Source: Aplidium turbinatum (taxonomy: Eukaryota; Chordata; Ascidiacea; Aplousobranchia; Polyclinidae). Taken from it: a DNA stretch of 64,000 bases. Shown here piece by piece: positions 53,865 through 64,000 of the stretch (positions are counted from its first letter, which is position 1; each line of letters opens with the position of its first letter). The stretch covers positions 45,410,498 through 45,474,497 of the forward strand of contig OU964921.1 of assembly GCA_918807975.1 (NCBI GenBank), written 5' to 3'. A program made the position numbers and the translations under genes. Below the pieces are notes generated by a model. The model had not been told where the DNA came from, ran no database searches, and worked only from the letters and a program-made list of their open reading frames with translations.

Positions 53865-55385
53865 CGATGCTTTATGACGAACCAATATTCAGCAATATCA
53901 TTGTGTTGAAAGTTGAATGTTTTTAGAATTCAGTCAAGTTTTGCAATATTACATTTGCCAGTGTTTGGTATTTGTTTTGTCTTTCTAATCTTTTTGTGTG
54001 TTCATAGGTTTGGTATATTTGCAGCAATTTTACTTACTGTTGTGTAGAGAAGTAAAATTAGCAACAACTGACACTTTAAAACATGTCTGCAATTAGTGAA
54101 AATCTCAGCTGCTTGAAAAACATTAAGAAACTGTCTTTGTTTTAGAAATTTAATTTTTTTGCAAGAGAACGGGGCACCTTGACTCATGAACTAGATCACT
54201 GCGCGGCGCAACAGTAAAATTTTCTCAGTGTTCTGAAGATTACACTGCTCACTAAGCTCACTAAACACATATAATATATAATAAAGAAGTTAAGGCGACA
54301 ATACTAGTGCTAGCAATAATTTTTGATGGTGCGGATAAATAAGTCCAAATCAAACAAGATGTTGTTAGAACCCCAACAAGTTATATATATTTGAAAAGGT
54401 CTTGAAATGCTCTATAAGATAGAAACAAAAATTTCATGAAATAATAACAAACAAGCTAGTCAGCTAGTTTTGAAGCCAAAAAAAAATGAAGCAAAAATAT
54501 TTGAAACCAAAAAACATAAATGAGGTGTACCCTATCAAGTTGAAACTTTTTTACAGTGAATATTGCCCTACCAACAAATCAATAATGGGGGGATTTTTTC
54601 CTAACTGATCAATGACAAAAAATATTGTGTCACAAAGTATACCACTTCAAAACATGGTATTTTTATTTGTTTTTTTTATTAAAGGGGATTAGTTTGAATT
54701 TCAAAAAACTGTTCCATTATTTGAATGCAATGCTCATGCTGCTGTGAACATTTCCTAAAAATTTGAAGCAGATTGGACAAGAAATGAAGAAGTAGATACA
54801 TTTTCTGTTCAAAAAAAACAACATTTTGAGAAAACTCCACTTAAAGTTAGCAACATCATAACAAAAAATTTCCTCCTGAAATCTGCCACCTCGAAGTCTT
54901 CCATTGCATCTTCCTACTGCTAAGAGTGCTAAGAATGCCAACACTCAGCTCAAGTTAACATATCTGACAAAGCTTGCAAAGCTGATAAATCTCTAATCCA
55001 AATTGCACTTTGAAAATTGAATGGTAGAAAGGACTTAGGCTACTTGTCACAAGTCAATTCCAGTTCAAAAATGCCAAATGATAGATTTTTTTAGAGTTCT
55101 GCAAGTGGTACTGAGGGTAAGAAAAACTATTTTTTTTACACAAATGCGTTTAAAATTCAGTAAAATTTTTACATATTTAAAATCTTCATTAAATTTCCTA
55201 CCTTTCAGAGTTAAAAACAAAATATCAATTTTTTTTATCACTAGTAGGCCTATTGTCGCCTTAACAACAGTGCTTACTTCATTTAAGTGACCTGCAAAAT
55301 TGAATTAAAAGTGCAGTTAACTTTTTGCTTGGCCACTCTAACTTTCATGCCATTGGTTGCTCTTGTAGATAACGACTGTCTTCTT
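53865..55385. other. Between caspase copies; no gene seen
   Basis: 1.5 kb of AT-rich sequence. No prodomain (CARD or DED) exon and no promoter signal could be picked out. If gene B has its own first exons they should lie here or be missing. Confidence 0.45.
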
Positions 55386-55391
55386 TTACAG

Positions 55392-55479
55392 GCGAGATTA
55401 CAACTTCACCAATCGCTTTCATGTGAAATACAAGATGACCCATGCGAAGCGCGGATGCTTCATGATCTTTATTCAAGAT
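55392..55479 (+). CDS. Caspase-like gene B, p20 N-terminal exon
   Basis: Acceptor TTTTACAG, donor GTAAGT; one base plus 29 codons: RDYNFTNRFHVKYKMTHAKR and GCFMIFIQD. This is the 'Y.M....RG..liin..' strand that opens the p20 subunit. Ends in phase 0, which fits the next exon at 57930. Confidence 0.8.
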
Positions 55480-55723
55480 GTAAGTCCGTTTCAGATAAGT
55501 TTGATTGATACAGTTTTTACCTTTGATTGACGAAATGTCAGAATAAAAGCAGATTGTCACTGTATACACCTTGTGATAGTTTAGGTTAATTTGCACCAGT
55601 AGAACATCTCATATTATTTAATTGCCTGGTGAACAGCCTCATTCAATTTTTCAACACGTAACTTTGTTGCTGGACACGTCACTCAGCCGTGGCCAATACA
55701 GTAGGTTCCAACTTTTCTGTAGT

Positions 55724-57597
55724 CAGAGATGGACATGATTTTGATCCTAAAAATCATATTATTTTGGTGATTTTGATCTAAGATCACTTTTTTTGTGTGA
55801 CCTTGATCTTGAAGAACAGTAAGATCAAGATCACTTTAAATTGAAATTTACTTACAAAACAGAGGAATTTTTTAAAAACTTGTATTGTACAAAGTAATTA
55901 GTGGCAATGACTAACATCAAGCCACTGTTAATACGACGTGTGTCCAAGAAAAGTTGATATGAATCTTCAATGTTCAGTGTTGCAATTTTAAAAGTTTTCT
56001 GTGTTGATCATAACAGATAAGTCAACTTCCGTATATTTGACGTATGATAAAAAATGATTCAACTTTGTTCACAATCTTGTTTTGTGAGTTCTAAAAAAAT
56101 GGTTTCTTTCATTGACTTAATTTTAGATGTTTAAAAAGTTTAAAATGGCGGTGCTAAAAAAATGGACTCTATAACCGACTTTAGTCATGTAAAGTGATTT
56201 ATTGCAAATCAGCCAAACTAATAAATGTTTAATGTCTGAGTATACACAAATATAGATCTCTTTTTTATGGTCAGTTCAAAAGTGTTTTTTTTTAATAAAA
56301 AGCATAAAAATAACAGCAAATTTTGTAACTTTTTCATTACTGTACTTACCCTCAGCCTTGGGTGTGACGTTGCGATTCTACGCAAACTACAGCAATGATT
56401 GAAAAGCCTAATAGCAACAGTCACTAACTTATTACAGTTCTTAGTCCAACCATCGAGTAATTAACCCTTTCATTCATCTTGTATCATATATGATACATTT
56501 TTCAAAGTCTTGTTCTGCAGCCCCTTATTATTTTTTATTTGTCAACTAACTTGGTATCATGCCTGAATGAGTGTGGGAATGAAATTCAATCAAGTGTGAC
56601 GAGTGATTTCCTGCTTGGCAAGAATTACTGGTGGTCGAAGTACAAGGTTGTTGACTTAGGCTATGTGCATGTCAACTTAGCCCTGTATTTCCATCTGTAC
56701 AGCTTGAAATGTTTCGATTTGTAGTGGGGGGACATTAGAGACTTCGTACCATGTTATTTAGCAGGTATTAGACTAGATTCTCATAAATTATTGGTACTTT
56801 TTGACATGTGTATCAAATATGATACAGAATGACTCAATGGTTGTGGAAAATAAAATGAAAGATACTTGTTGCACATCAAAATTTTGCATAAAATGCATGT
56901 TTGAGCTAAAATAGAAACTGTTTTCATCACTTCCATTCATTGTATATCTAATGTGTGTATGTAACATGTTTGTTAGGATCATTTTCTGCTATTTGCTTTT
57001 TTTTTTGGGTAAGCCAAAGGCTTTTTAGCCAATGCTTGGTAAAATTTGGAGGAGAGCTGCCTGCAGGGGGGGGGGTTGCAAAATGCAAAAAACATGTTAT
57101 AATGTCTTGCAGTTTGGTAGTAAATGCAATGTAAGCTTTCTAAGCTATAAATATAAGCTAAAATGTTATCATTTCTTACATATCCTGTGTTTTGTTGTAA
57201 GACACAATTTTGTCATTTTGCACCCATGTAGTCACATTGTATCATATATGATACAAGCAATTTCTGCCGAAGTAAAAATTTTTGGAATACAAAATGTGGT
57301 TAATAATGTTCAGTGTACTCAATTTACCCAGAATTACACAAAAAATAATAAAAAAAGTGAAAAAAAATAATTCATGATTGAAAGGGTTAAACGCACCAAT
57401 TAGCAATACTAATCTACGTCTAACTAGGTTGCTTATAGTAAAATCATTTTTTACATCATTGATTAAAATCTTGATCTTTAAGATGATGTTGTTTTGGTGA
57501 AATTACTTACTCTTGGTGATCTTGAAGATCAAGATCGAATCTTGATCTTGATCTTGATCTTCAAGATCACCTTAACTGGTGATCTTGCCCATCTCTG
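55724..57597. mobile_element. hAT-type MITE hosting a piggyBac-type MITE
   Basis: CAGAGATGGACATGATTTTG...GATCTTGCCCATCTCTG; flanks TCTGTAGT and GCTGTAGG match at 6 of 8. The interior is rich in CTTGATCTTGATC repeats near the ends. Lies in the intron of caspase B. Length without the nested piggyBac-type MITE about 950. Confidence 0.75.
56465..57386. mobile_element. piggyBac-type MITE, family F
   Basis: CCCTTTCATTCATC...TGATTGAAAGGG between TTAA at 56461-56464 and 57387-57390. The palindrome GTATCATATATGATAC occurs near both ends (about 56484, 57240) and a variant (GTATCAAATATGATAC) at 56809; it is a candidate transposase site. No transposase. Confidence 0.85.
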
Positions 57598-57929
57598 GCT
57601 GTAGGCCTAGTCATTGACTCAGTTGAAGAATTAATAAGCTTTCGGTCTTCAACAACTTTTAAGGCTGACCTTAATGCAAATTTTTTGAATACCACTCTTG
57701 AATGTTAGTGCTGGCGATTTAGTAGGCTACTTTTCCTAAAAATTAATACGTTCATCATGGAACCATGCTTCACCACATTCCAAAAGGTATGTGGGCCTCA
57801 TGGTAGAAGCCACGCGATTGTCTATCATAAAGTACGTGTTTAAGATAAGATTTTTTTCTTTGTAAAATTAATACCTCAACTCAAGCACCACAAGGTTCGT
57901 TCATTGAATTTCATCAACTTGATTTTCAG

Positions 57930-58086
57930 GAATTCGAAGAAATTTTGAACTACAAACCACGTCAAAGGTCTGAGGATGATCTTGAAGTGCTGAAAATCAC
58001 GGCAAAAAAATTGGGATTCGACGATGAGGATGTAAAAGTTTATCACAATTTGAAAAAAAGAGAAATTATAAAAGAATTGGAAGAAA
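57930..58086 (+). CDS. Caspase-like gene B, p20 second exon
   Basis: Acceptor GATTTTCAG; 52 codons plus one base, then GT. Reads EFEEILNYKPRQRSEDDLEV, LKITAKKLGFDDEDVKVYHN and LKKREIIKELEE. It is the p20 segment 'R.gt..D...L...f..LGF.v.......... ei...l'. Phase 1 end is completed by the two-base start of the 59499 exon. The donor (GTGCGG) is not a strong consensus. Confidence 0.82.
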
Positions 58087-58339
58087 GTGCGGGATACTAT
58101 AACTTATTAGATATAGTGCTAAATACGTTCACATACTACATAAAAATACAATGCAAAAACTAGTTTGATAAACAGTATAGGCCTAGCGTTTTTTTTTAGT
58201 CTTTCACGATGCGTTTACATTTCTTTTGCTTCATAATTGGCCATCTATTTTCGAGAAGGTACTGCAAGATTCTATGATTATTTAGAATGTCGCCAATCTA
58301 TAACAAAACTTGTTAGCGTGTAAGTAAAATGACACAATC

Positions 58340-58560
58340 TCCGCCCCGATAGCTCAATTGGTTAACGCGTTACTCCTGGAACGAAGAATTAAGCTTCAAG
58401 ATCAAGCGGCGCTGGTTCGACTCTCGGGGTGTGCGCTTGAGCAACGCACGTTAAGGACTGCTCTCCATTCAGCGGCATCTAATGGATGGAATAGTTCCCC
58501 GGCAACAAGACTTCAACAATCGGAAATTTCACTCTGTCAATCTCGGTGACCGAATCGCGA
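58340..58560 (+). mobile_element. tRNA-derived SINE (family 4)
   Basis: CCCCGATAGCTCAATTGG (A box) ... GGTTCGACTCTCGGGG (B box). The acceptor halves CCCCGA/TCGGGG pair, with an overlong variable arm. A non-tRNA body follows. Close to a tRNA but the loop is irregular, so I call it a SINE head. Confidence 0.55.
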
Positions 58561-58779
58561 AATTTTTTTTCCCACGAGATTTCAGTCTCATTGATTCTAG
58601 TCACTCTAAAAGTAAGATTTTCCGAAAGTGTTTTGAGAGATTGGTTGATTCAGATTGCAAAATAACTATTTGCCAATGAAATTCTGCAATGATAATAAAA
58701 TATAAGCTTTCCCTAACCCTACTTTTTTTGAAAAGCTCTTGTGCACCGCAAAAATTAATTTAAAGAAAAAAAAAAGTTT

Positions 58780-58862
58780 GACTTCGACGGGCGTCGAACC
58801 CTCGTTCTCACGATCACTAGGCAGAGGATGAAAGCACTGAACCAACCGTGCCAACGAGAAAA
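58780..58862 (-). mobile_element. tRNA-like sequence, minus strand
   Basis: Reverse complement: TTGGCACGGTTGGTTCAG then AGGGTTCGACGCCCG as B box. Possibly a SINE head or tRNA pseudogene in the caspase B intron. Confidence 0.45.
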
Positions 58863-59094
58863 TGTTGCATTCACACGGTTTTAATACAAACTTTTACCAA
58901 AATATGTAAATGAGACAGAAAGTACGTGGGAAAAAAAATTCGCGACCGGGCCTGCGTCAGTGACTCAAAGCCTCTACAAGAATGTGAAACTGCCAGGATT
59001 AAGCTTTGCAAGAAGCTTTCCCAGTCCGAGGATAAAGATTCAATCAATCAATCAAAATGTCTACCTATAGTGAAAAGTGGCTTCATCATCATCA

Positions 59095-59440
59095 TTAAGT
59101 TCCTTCCTCTCGTCGAGGGTTGGAGGCAATGAGACGCCAAGTTTCTCTGTTGTAAGATTTTTCTACTGCAGTTTTGTAGTTAAGTCCTGACCAGTCTTCA
59201 ATATCATTAGTCCAAATTCTTGGTGGTCTGCCACTATTTCGTTTGCCGTTCATTTTTCCTTCTAGTAGTAGTCTTTGAATAGAATTATTGCGAATCATGT
59301 GGCCAAAATATTTCAACTTTCTTGATTTAATTGTTTGTAGAACTTCCATGTTGGTTTGTATTTTGGATAGTACATCTTTGTTTGTGATTTTATCCTTCCA
59401 TGAAATTTGGCTTACAACCTTATAATACTTGGCAGAACAA
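59095..59440 (-). mobile_element. LINE C-terminal fragment
   Basis: The minus strand reads VLQTIKSRKLKYFGHMIRNN, EGKMNGKRNSGRPPRIWTND and IEDWSGLNYKTAVEKSYNRE. The 'R.L.y.GH..R....' and 'G.R..GRp...W..di..w' motifs are characteristic. In the caspase B intron. Confidence 0.8.
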
Positions 59441-59498
59441 GTTATTAAAGTTTTTTAGATTTTTTTGCAACTTCTACCAAAAAATATTGTCTTCTTAG

Positions 59499-59719
59499 TG
59501 CGAAATGAAGATCACAGCAAATCTGATTGTTTTGTTTGCGCCATCCTTTCCCATGGGAAACAGGAAGATATCATTAGCGGAAAAGATGGCATCATTTATG
59601 CAAAAGGAGACACAATTTATGTGAAAGATGGAGAAATGCGCCTGACCAACTTTTTGGACCCATTCAATGCTACGAATTGTCCCACACTTAAGGGGAAGCC
59701 AAAATTGTTTTTCATGCAG
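59499..59719 (+). CDS. Caspase-like gene B, p20 exon with catalytic His
   Basis: Acceptor GTCTTCTTAG, donor GTCATT. 73 codons after two bases: RNEDHSKSDCFVCAILSHGK, then KDGIIYAKGDTIYVKDGEMR, LTNFLDPFNATNCPTLKGKP and KLFFMQ. SHG has the catalytic His; GKPKLFFMQ leads to the catalytic Cys, which should follow as ACRG but is on the next exon. That exon is not found before 60012. An insertion of about 15 residues sits between SHG and LTNF relative to ordinary caspases. Confidence 0.9.
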
Positions 59720-59899
59720 GTCATTTTACCTTTCAACAATTTGATTGCGTAATAAGTATGTCTGAAATGGTATGTAATTTTATAGCAGAATTTATGGATC
59801 TTTTACAATAAATTTATTAATGATTAATTTAATAACAATGTTGTTTGTTTTTTCTAATAATTAGTATGTTATAAGTTATAATAATAACTTATTTCTCGG

Positions 59900-59979
59900 A
59901 TTTGATTGTAAACTTGCGGAACCCCTAGACTTATTGGCGGAACCTTAGGGTTCCGCGGAACCCTGGTTGAAAACCACTG
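59900..59979. mobile_element. hAT MITE end in caspase B intron
   Basis: GGTTCCGCGGAACCCTGGTTGA to AAAACCACTG is the right end of a hAT MITE of the CAGTGG-TTCT-AACCAGGG type. The left end is not found. Sits where the catalytic-cysteine exon is expected. Confidence 0.5.
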
Positions 59980-60011
59980 ACCTGCATTATTACAACCAAC
60001 TTGTTTTTCAG

Positions 60012-60071
60012 ACTCGTAGAAATAAATGGCAATGCGTCCGCGACTATGGTCACGAGATGAAGCTAATGCAG
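60012..60071 (+). CDS. Caspase-like gene B, shortened p10 exon
   Basis: Acceptor TTGTTTTTCAG, donor GTTAGA. 20 codons: TRRNKWQCVRDYGHEMKLMQ. Aligned with the gene A exon, YGHEMKLMQ equals FGHQLELMQ and RRNKW probably RN...W of p10; about ten residues including GSWF are missing. The frame is open and in phase. No downstream C-terminal exon was found. Confidence 0.6.
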
Positions 60072-60074
60072 GTT

Positions 60075-60475
60075 AGATCTTCCTGTTGTGGTGACGAAAT
60101 GGACTTTATGCAAGCATGTCTGACAACACTGACATGTGCAATCGCAGAAGCATCACATATTAGCCAGGGTTTCTGGAAACAAAAAGTGTTGAATTTTATG
60201 ACCCTTCTTTTCTTTCTTCGGTTTACGCACAAAATGTTTTTATTTGTTTGAGCATGGGTAGCCTACGATTCGCACAAAGTATCCTTTTTACACTCAACGC
60301 TAGTTGTAGAAAATGAATGTTTTCAATACATTTCAGTTTGCTTCGCCTGCTTTCACGTCGAAGTCACAATTTGAGTAAACATGAGATGTAACATCTTACA
60401 AGTTGGTAGTTAAGTCAAATCGTTTTTTTTACACTGGAAAAGTTCAACTCAAAATAATCAAAGATAAAAGAGTAA
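60075..60475. other. No gene seen
   Basis: Downstream of the caspase B exons. GTAGCCTACG near 60258. No VNNK-type C-terminal caspase exon recognised. Confidence 0.45.
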
Positions 60476-60779
60476 TAACAAACATTTGAAATACGCCGTG
60501 CCTTACTTGAAACACGTTTAACACTTTTAGTACCGAAAAAAGTAGTACTTGGGTATATCTTAAGTCTGTTTGAAACGAAGTTTTCAAGTCGAAACGAAAT
60601 CCTTCTTAAAGATTTTTACTTCGACACGAAACAAGATAAGTAATTTTTAGTAGAAAAAAAACGAAATACTTTTTAATTTTGAAACGAAATATTTTTCAGC
60701 TACAAGGCCATTGCTTTAGAAGTAAACTGAAAATTTAAAACACCTTTTTTTTTTGCAAAATAATTTGTGGCATAAGAAA

Positions 60780-60920
60780 AATAGGTCGACAGCTAACATT
60801 CAATCTCCGCAAAGCAGAACAAAATATTCAAAGATGCTCGCTTTCGTACCACAATGTTACCAGCAGCAGGCCACAAACGTTCGCTTGTGGTGGAAGTTGT
60901 AACATGTACCATGGCCCTAC
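60780..60920 (-). pseudogene. hAT transposase C-terminal remnant
   Basis: Minus strand about 60895-60835: ERLWPAAGNIVVRKRAS, a form of the hAT 'ERvFS.aG.iv..kRs.L' dimerisation motif. Frame disturbed on both sides. Confidence 0.55.
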
Positions 60921-61499
60921 AAAGTGACTAGTATAGCCAACAAAATTTGTGCCAATTTAGCCACCATTGGAAAGTGAGTTTGGTTCACTTTCCACCATTT
61001 TAATGGACACTTGTTTATTGGTATCCACCGGCGTTTCCAAAAGCTTTGCAATTCGCTTTTAAAATCGCCGGTTGGCACTTTTTCTGAACAAGCCCTTTCT
61101 TTCTTTTTCTCTTCTAAACATCCCCTCCCTCCTTGCAGCAATTGTTTCATTCGTTTCCGTTTCCTGAACTTCGCTATATACAAACACAGAGAAACGATAT
61201 TGTATTATCGTGCGGACAAACTTTGATTTTAAATTATCCACTATTTATTGACCATCATCCACTAGTAGGCCCTAAATTCCCTTATATATTCTCACTCGAC
61301 ATGTTGCTGGATGCCAGGTATAACTTTAACATATGTCTCCTCGTGTGGTAAGTCTTACTGTGAAAGCATCTCTTTCATTCCTTTCCTATTCTTCAACCAA
61401 CCCAACCTTGCTGATGATGTCCACTTCAACCATCTGCAACAGGACAATTGTTACTCTAGATCTGTTCTCAGCTAGTAAATGTGAGTCTCATATTTGAAT

Positions 61500-61745
61500 C
61501 CAAGCATCGGGAGATGGGAAAATAAGGTTATCATCATACTAAGCCATCGGCACTAACGAGACTAGAGTGGCCAGTTTCCTTCTGTCAGCAACCTTTCCTG
61601 CAGCAACTACGCCCATCTAATTTATTGCATCTTGGATAGAGGTGAGCGGTGTTTTTAACAACCAGCTTAGTCTGGGAGTCGAACTAGGAATACATAATTG
61701 GAAAGCGAGCACTCTATCCGTTACACCATATCACCGCTTTATCCA
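61500..61745 (-). mobile_element. tRNA-derived SINE (family 2), minus-strand copy
   Basis: Reverse complement: GATATGGTGTAACGGATAGAG as head with A box, GTTCGACTCCCAGACTAAG (B box), then AAAAACACCGCTCACCTC and body matching 27503-27775. It lies inside the hAT. Confidence 0.75.
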
Positions 61746-61889
61746 CTGTGACATCTCAGCTAGAAAAATGAGAATATTTTACATTGCATTAATTCAACCT
61801 CTGCAGACATTGCATCAATGCAAAACAGACCAATTTTGTAGCTGGGTTGTGACAATATGAAGGACAATTGCATGAAATGCAATAAACTA

Positions 61890-62215
61890 CAATTAAAAAT
61901 ATATTTAACTCTTCACGTTGATATTGAAAGTAAAAATCTACAAAAACTAGATCAAGAAAACCATCTTCTTGATCTAGTCTTAAGCACTTGTTGAATCGTT
62001 TCTTCACCCCTTCAAGGACTTTCACTTTCAACTCCTCACAGGTCACAAGATCACTGATTTCGGTCAACTTTTTCCTGCAAATTGTGATGGTTGGAAGCAA
62101 GACTCGTAATTTGCCTTGGATTCGCCCTGGAGAATGTCTAAAGCCTGGCAGATAGGCTTCATCACACGGAGATATTCGCCGAAGAATTTGACGTCAGCTA
62201 GAAAAAACCGAAACT
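61890..62215 (-). pseudogene. hAT transposase middle-region remnant
   Basis: Minus-strand frames: DVKFFGEYLRVMKPICQALD then ILQGESKANYESC (62195-62110), followed in another frame by LPTITICRKKLTEISDLVTC and VLEGVKKRFNKCL (62100-62000). In hAT transposases 'yl.vmkPia.ALd.LQgE...yg.llPti..l' is the central all-helical region. Broken by a frame change; no catalytic residues. Confidence 0.65.
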
Positions 62216-62474
62216 TTGCAACCAAGCTGATTATATAGCTGAACCACGCCAGTATTGCAAAAAAAACAAGCATATTTTTCAATTTAAATTAAAAAGTAGC
62301 GGGTAGCGGGAGTGCGACTGAAAAAAAGTAGCGCCTCTCCCGCTACCGCTACTTTGGAAAAAATAGCGCCGCTACTGCATCCGCTACTCCAACTAAAAAG
62401 TAGCGCCGCTACCGCTACTTTTACCAATAAAGTAGCGCCGCTACAAAAGTAGCGCGCTACTGCCCACCTCTGCG

Positions 62475-63830
62475 TGCGACATAACTACATTCAGCCTACA
62501 CAATTGCATGTATAGATATTGAAAGTTGATAGTTATGTGTGATATTATCCTCTATCACTAGGCTCGACCGCAAAGGCAATCCGACTGTTGTCGAATAAAG
62601 ATAGAAATGGTTTATTAAATTGGAGCGAAATTACAATGATACTTGACGTTTTTGTCAACAGTCTCTCAAAGCCACAATTCCAAGTGAACAGAACAGGAAC
62701 AGTGACAAGAGAAGTCGTTTTCTGAAATAACATAAAAGCACAAATCACGCATTTGCCTAAACTAAAACTACAAGGCAATAATGATTAATGTGAGTTTTTT
62801 ACATTGCTACATCCATCGTGAATATGCGTCGACCTTTAGCGCTTTACGGACAGATAATGTGAATAACAATACATTAAATCAGCAATAAATTTCACATAAT
62901 TAAAATGTCCATACCAATTTTTGCCAAGTAAGCCGGTGAATTTCGGCAACAGCTACAGTCTGAAATTCTTTACACAGGATTCCAATGCGGTTACAATTCA
63001 GCTATAACAAATGAAAATAACGCGTTACGATACGTAGATAATGCGCAATAAAACTGTGTCATTAAGTAAGCCCTTTTACAAGTGAACACAGTGCGTACAA
63101 AACTGATAGTGATAGATATGTTCAGCTTAGATACGTCAGACGATTAACACATGGCAAAGGCTAAATTTATAAATTAGCAATCAATTTGTACTCACATTCG
63201 AAGCAATCTCTTTAAAGCTGCTTGTCCGAATTCTACAAATCTCGACTTACTAAATAAGTCCGAACTGGCTGACAAAACAACCCAAGTTCACAGATGAACA
63301 GAACTTTTGCCCAACGTTGGCTACAAACTGTCTGATAACATTTCAGGCACAAGTGCGCTTATTTAAGATAAATTTTTACATGTTTTGAAATTCCCAAATT
63401 ATAATAAAGAAGCAACAAATCGAACACAATATTTTCGATGAATCATGGAATGTTGTTTCCGTACGCGATAAACTAAGATCCCAAGGGGCGATGATTTCAA
63501 TTGTTACGTCACAATAAACTTGGAGCCACCGTGTTTTGCAAGGGCATATGAAATCACCAAAATGTTTTCCAAAATAAAGTGTTTTTTCTATATTGTTTTA
63601 AGCTAAGCAACTTTCCAGTACATCAATTGCGGTTGATCAATCGCCAGGAGAAAGCTACTATGCCGTCAAAGAAGGGCATTTATCAATATATTGCCACTCG
63701 TAAACACGTGAACTTCAAAACTTATGCAGCGAAGAGAAAATATCTTACATTATGTGTATGCAGTGTACAGTGTGTGCAGCACTTGTCGTTGTTGCTTCTT
63801 CTCTCGTTTGACTTGTAGTAGCTTAGATTG
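62475..63830. other. No gene seen
   Basis: AT-rich. A plus-strand ATG at 63660 opens MPSKKGIYQYIATRKHVNFK, but no splice context or similarity was recognised. Confidence 0.4.
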
Positions 63831-63835
63831 GCAAT

Positions 63836-63999
63836 GCCTCCTCGTGCAGCCAAGATACGGTAGTTGGGTCCAGTTGTCGAATACCAGTGATTCCACTTGG
63901 GGGTCGTAAGATGGAACATTCGTGGAGTATGTCTTGCATTGTTTGTTCTACCGCTCCGCAGACACATATCGGCGAATTATGCAACCCCCACCTAAACAG
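63836..63999 (-). mobile_element. LINE C-terminal fragment with zinc knuckle
   Basis: The minus strand reads LFRWGLHNSPICVCGAVEQT, MQDILHECSILRPPSGITGI and RQLDPTTVSWLHE. C-x-C...H-x3-C with 'E.QTM..Il..C' is the same C-terminal knuckle as at 15105-15425. It runs off the window edge. Confidence 0.8.
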
Positions 64000-64000
64000 A

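Larger units (their letters stand above)
60480..62472 (-). mobile_element. hAT element, broken, with SINE inserted
   Basis: Right end CTACTGCCCACCTCTG (CAGAGGTGGGCAGTAG as the start of the minus-strand element), followed inward by an array of AGTAGCG/CGCTAC words (62295-62470). Two transposase fragments are on the minus strand. The left end and duplication are not determined. Interrupted by a SINE at 61500-61745. Confidence 0.6.

Noticed and set aside
58340-58440. Functional tRNA gene
   Set aside because: Acceptor halves pair, but the anticodon and variable arms are irregular and a SINE-like body follows.
60095-60130. FMQAC-like reading after the caspase B p10 exon, as a possible catalytic-cysteine exon
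   Set aside because: It follows the p10 exon instead of preceding it, continues as LTTLTC rather than RG, and has no acceptor at the right phase.
63579-63818. Plus-strand frame starting MPSKKGIYQY as a small gene
   Set aside because: No similarity, no splice or promoter context, and it overlaps a LINE tail on the other strand.
1-64000. CRISPR arrays, bacterial operons or ribosome-binding sites
   Set aside because: Spliced genes and eukaryotic transposons dominate; the short repeat arrays are foldback arms or simple repeats without spacers.

Overview
The window is a transposon-saturated stretch of an animal nuclear genome. Host genes carry GT-AG introns and encode a secreted von Willebrand A-domain (VWA7-type) protein and caspases. 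No vertebrate-level similarity is apparent, so an invertebrate metazoan is most likely; I cannot name the lineage. The octamer TAGCCTAC/GTAGGCTA is visibly over-used throughout.

Layout. 1-6805: a CR1/Jockey-like LINE split by a four-level nest (TTAA piggyBac-type MITE, then an 8-bp-TSD hAT foldback, then an L1/Tx1-type LINE, plus a second small MITE). 6855-10800: tRNA-derived SINE, a hAT element with a perfect 8-bp duplication, Penelope-like and RTE-like debris. 11185-39177, minus strand: six recognisable exons of the VWA7-like gene, spread over 28 kb because its introns are filled with hAT, piggyBac, Academ-like, LINE, SINE and MULE-like insertions. 39450-48900: intergenic or intronic repeats, including a broken Ty3/Gypsy integrase fossil and a triple hAT nest. 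49789-60071, plus strand: exons of two tandem caspase-like genes; a Penelope-like element sits in the first and a hAT/piggyBac nest in the second. 60480-64000: another broken hAT and a LINE tail.

The most unusual item is a complete type I hammerhead ribozyme at 19871-19919: every core base, a GUC cleavage triplet and three paired stems can be read directly. A decayed relative lies at 11038-11087, and four Penelope-associated hammerhead-like motifs lie at 8772, 38009, 43920 and 53264. Other points of note are an Academ-like element with an XPG/PIN-like nuclease inside a piggyBac, a 9-bp-TSD MITE wrapped around a tRNA-like unit, two foldback elements whose arms are themselves tandem arrays (one enclosing telomere-like TTAGGG-type repeats), and tandem caspase copies with no visible catalytic-cysteine exon.

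How the genes relate: the VWA7-like gene and the caspase cluster are on opposite strands and show no functional link. Everything else is mobile DNA and its remains. Element boundaries were set by matching terminal repeats with target-site duplications by eye; family names come from motifs remembered from those families, not from searches.
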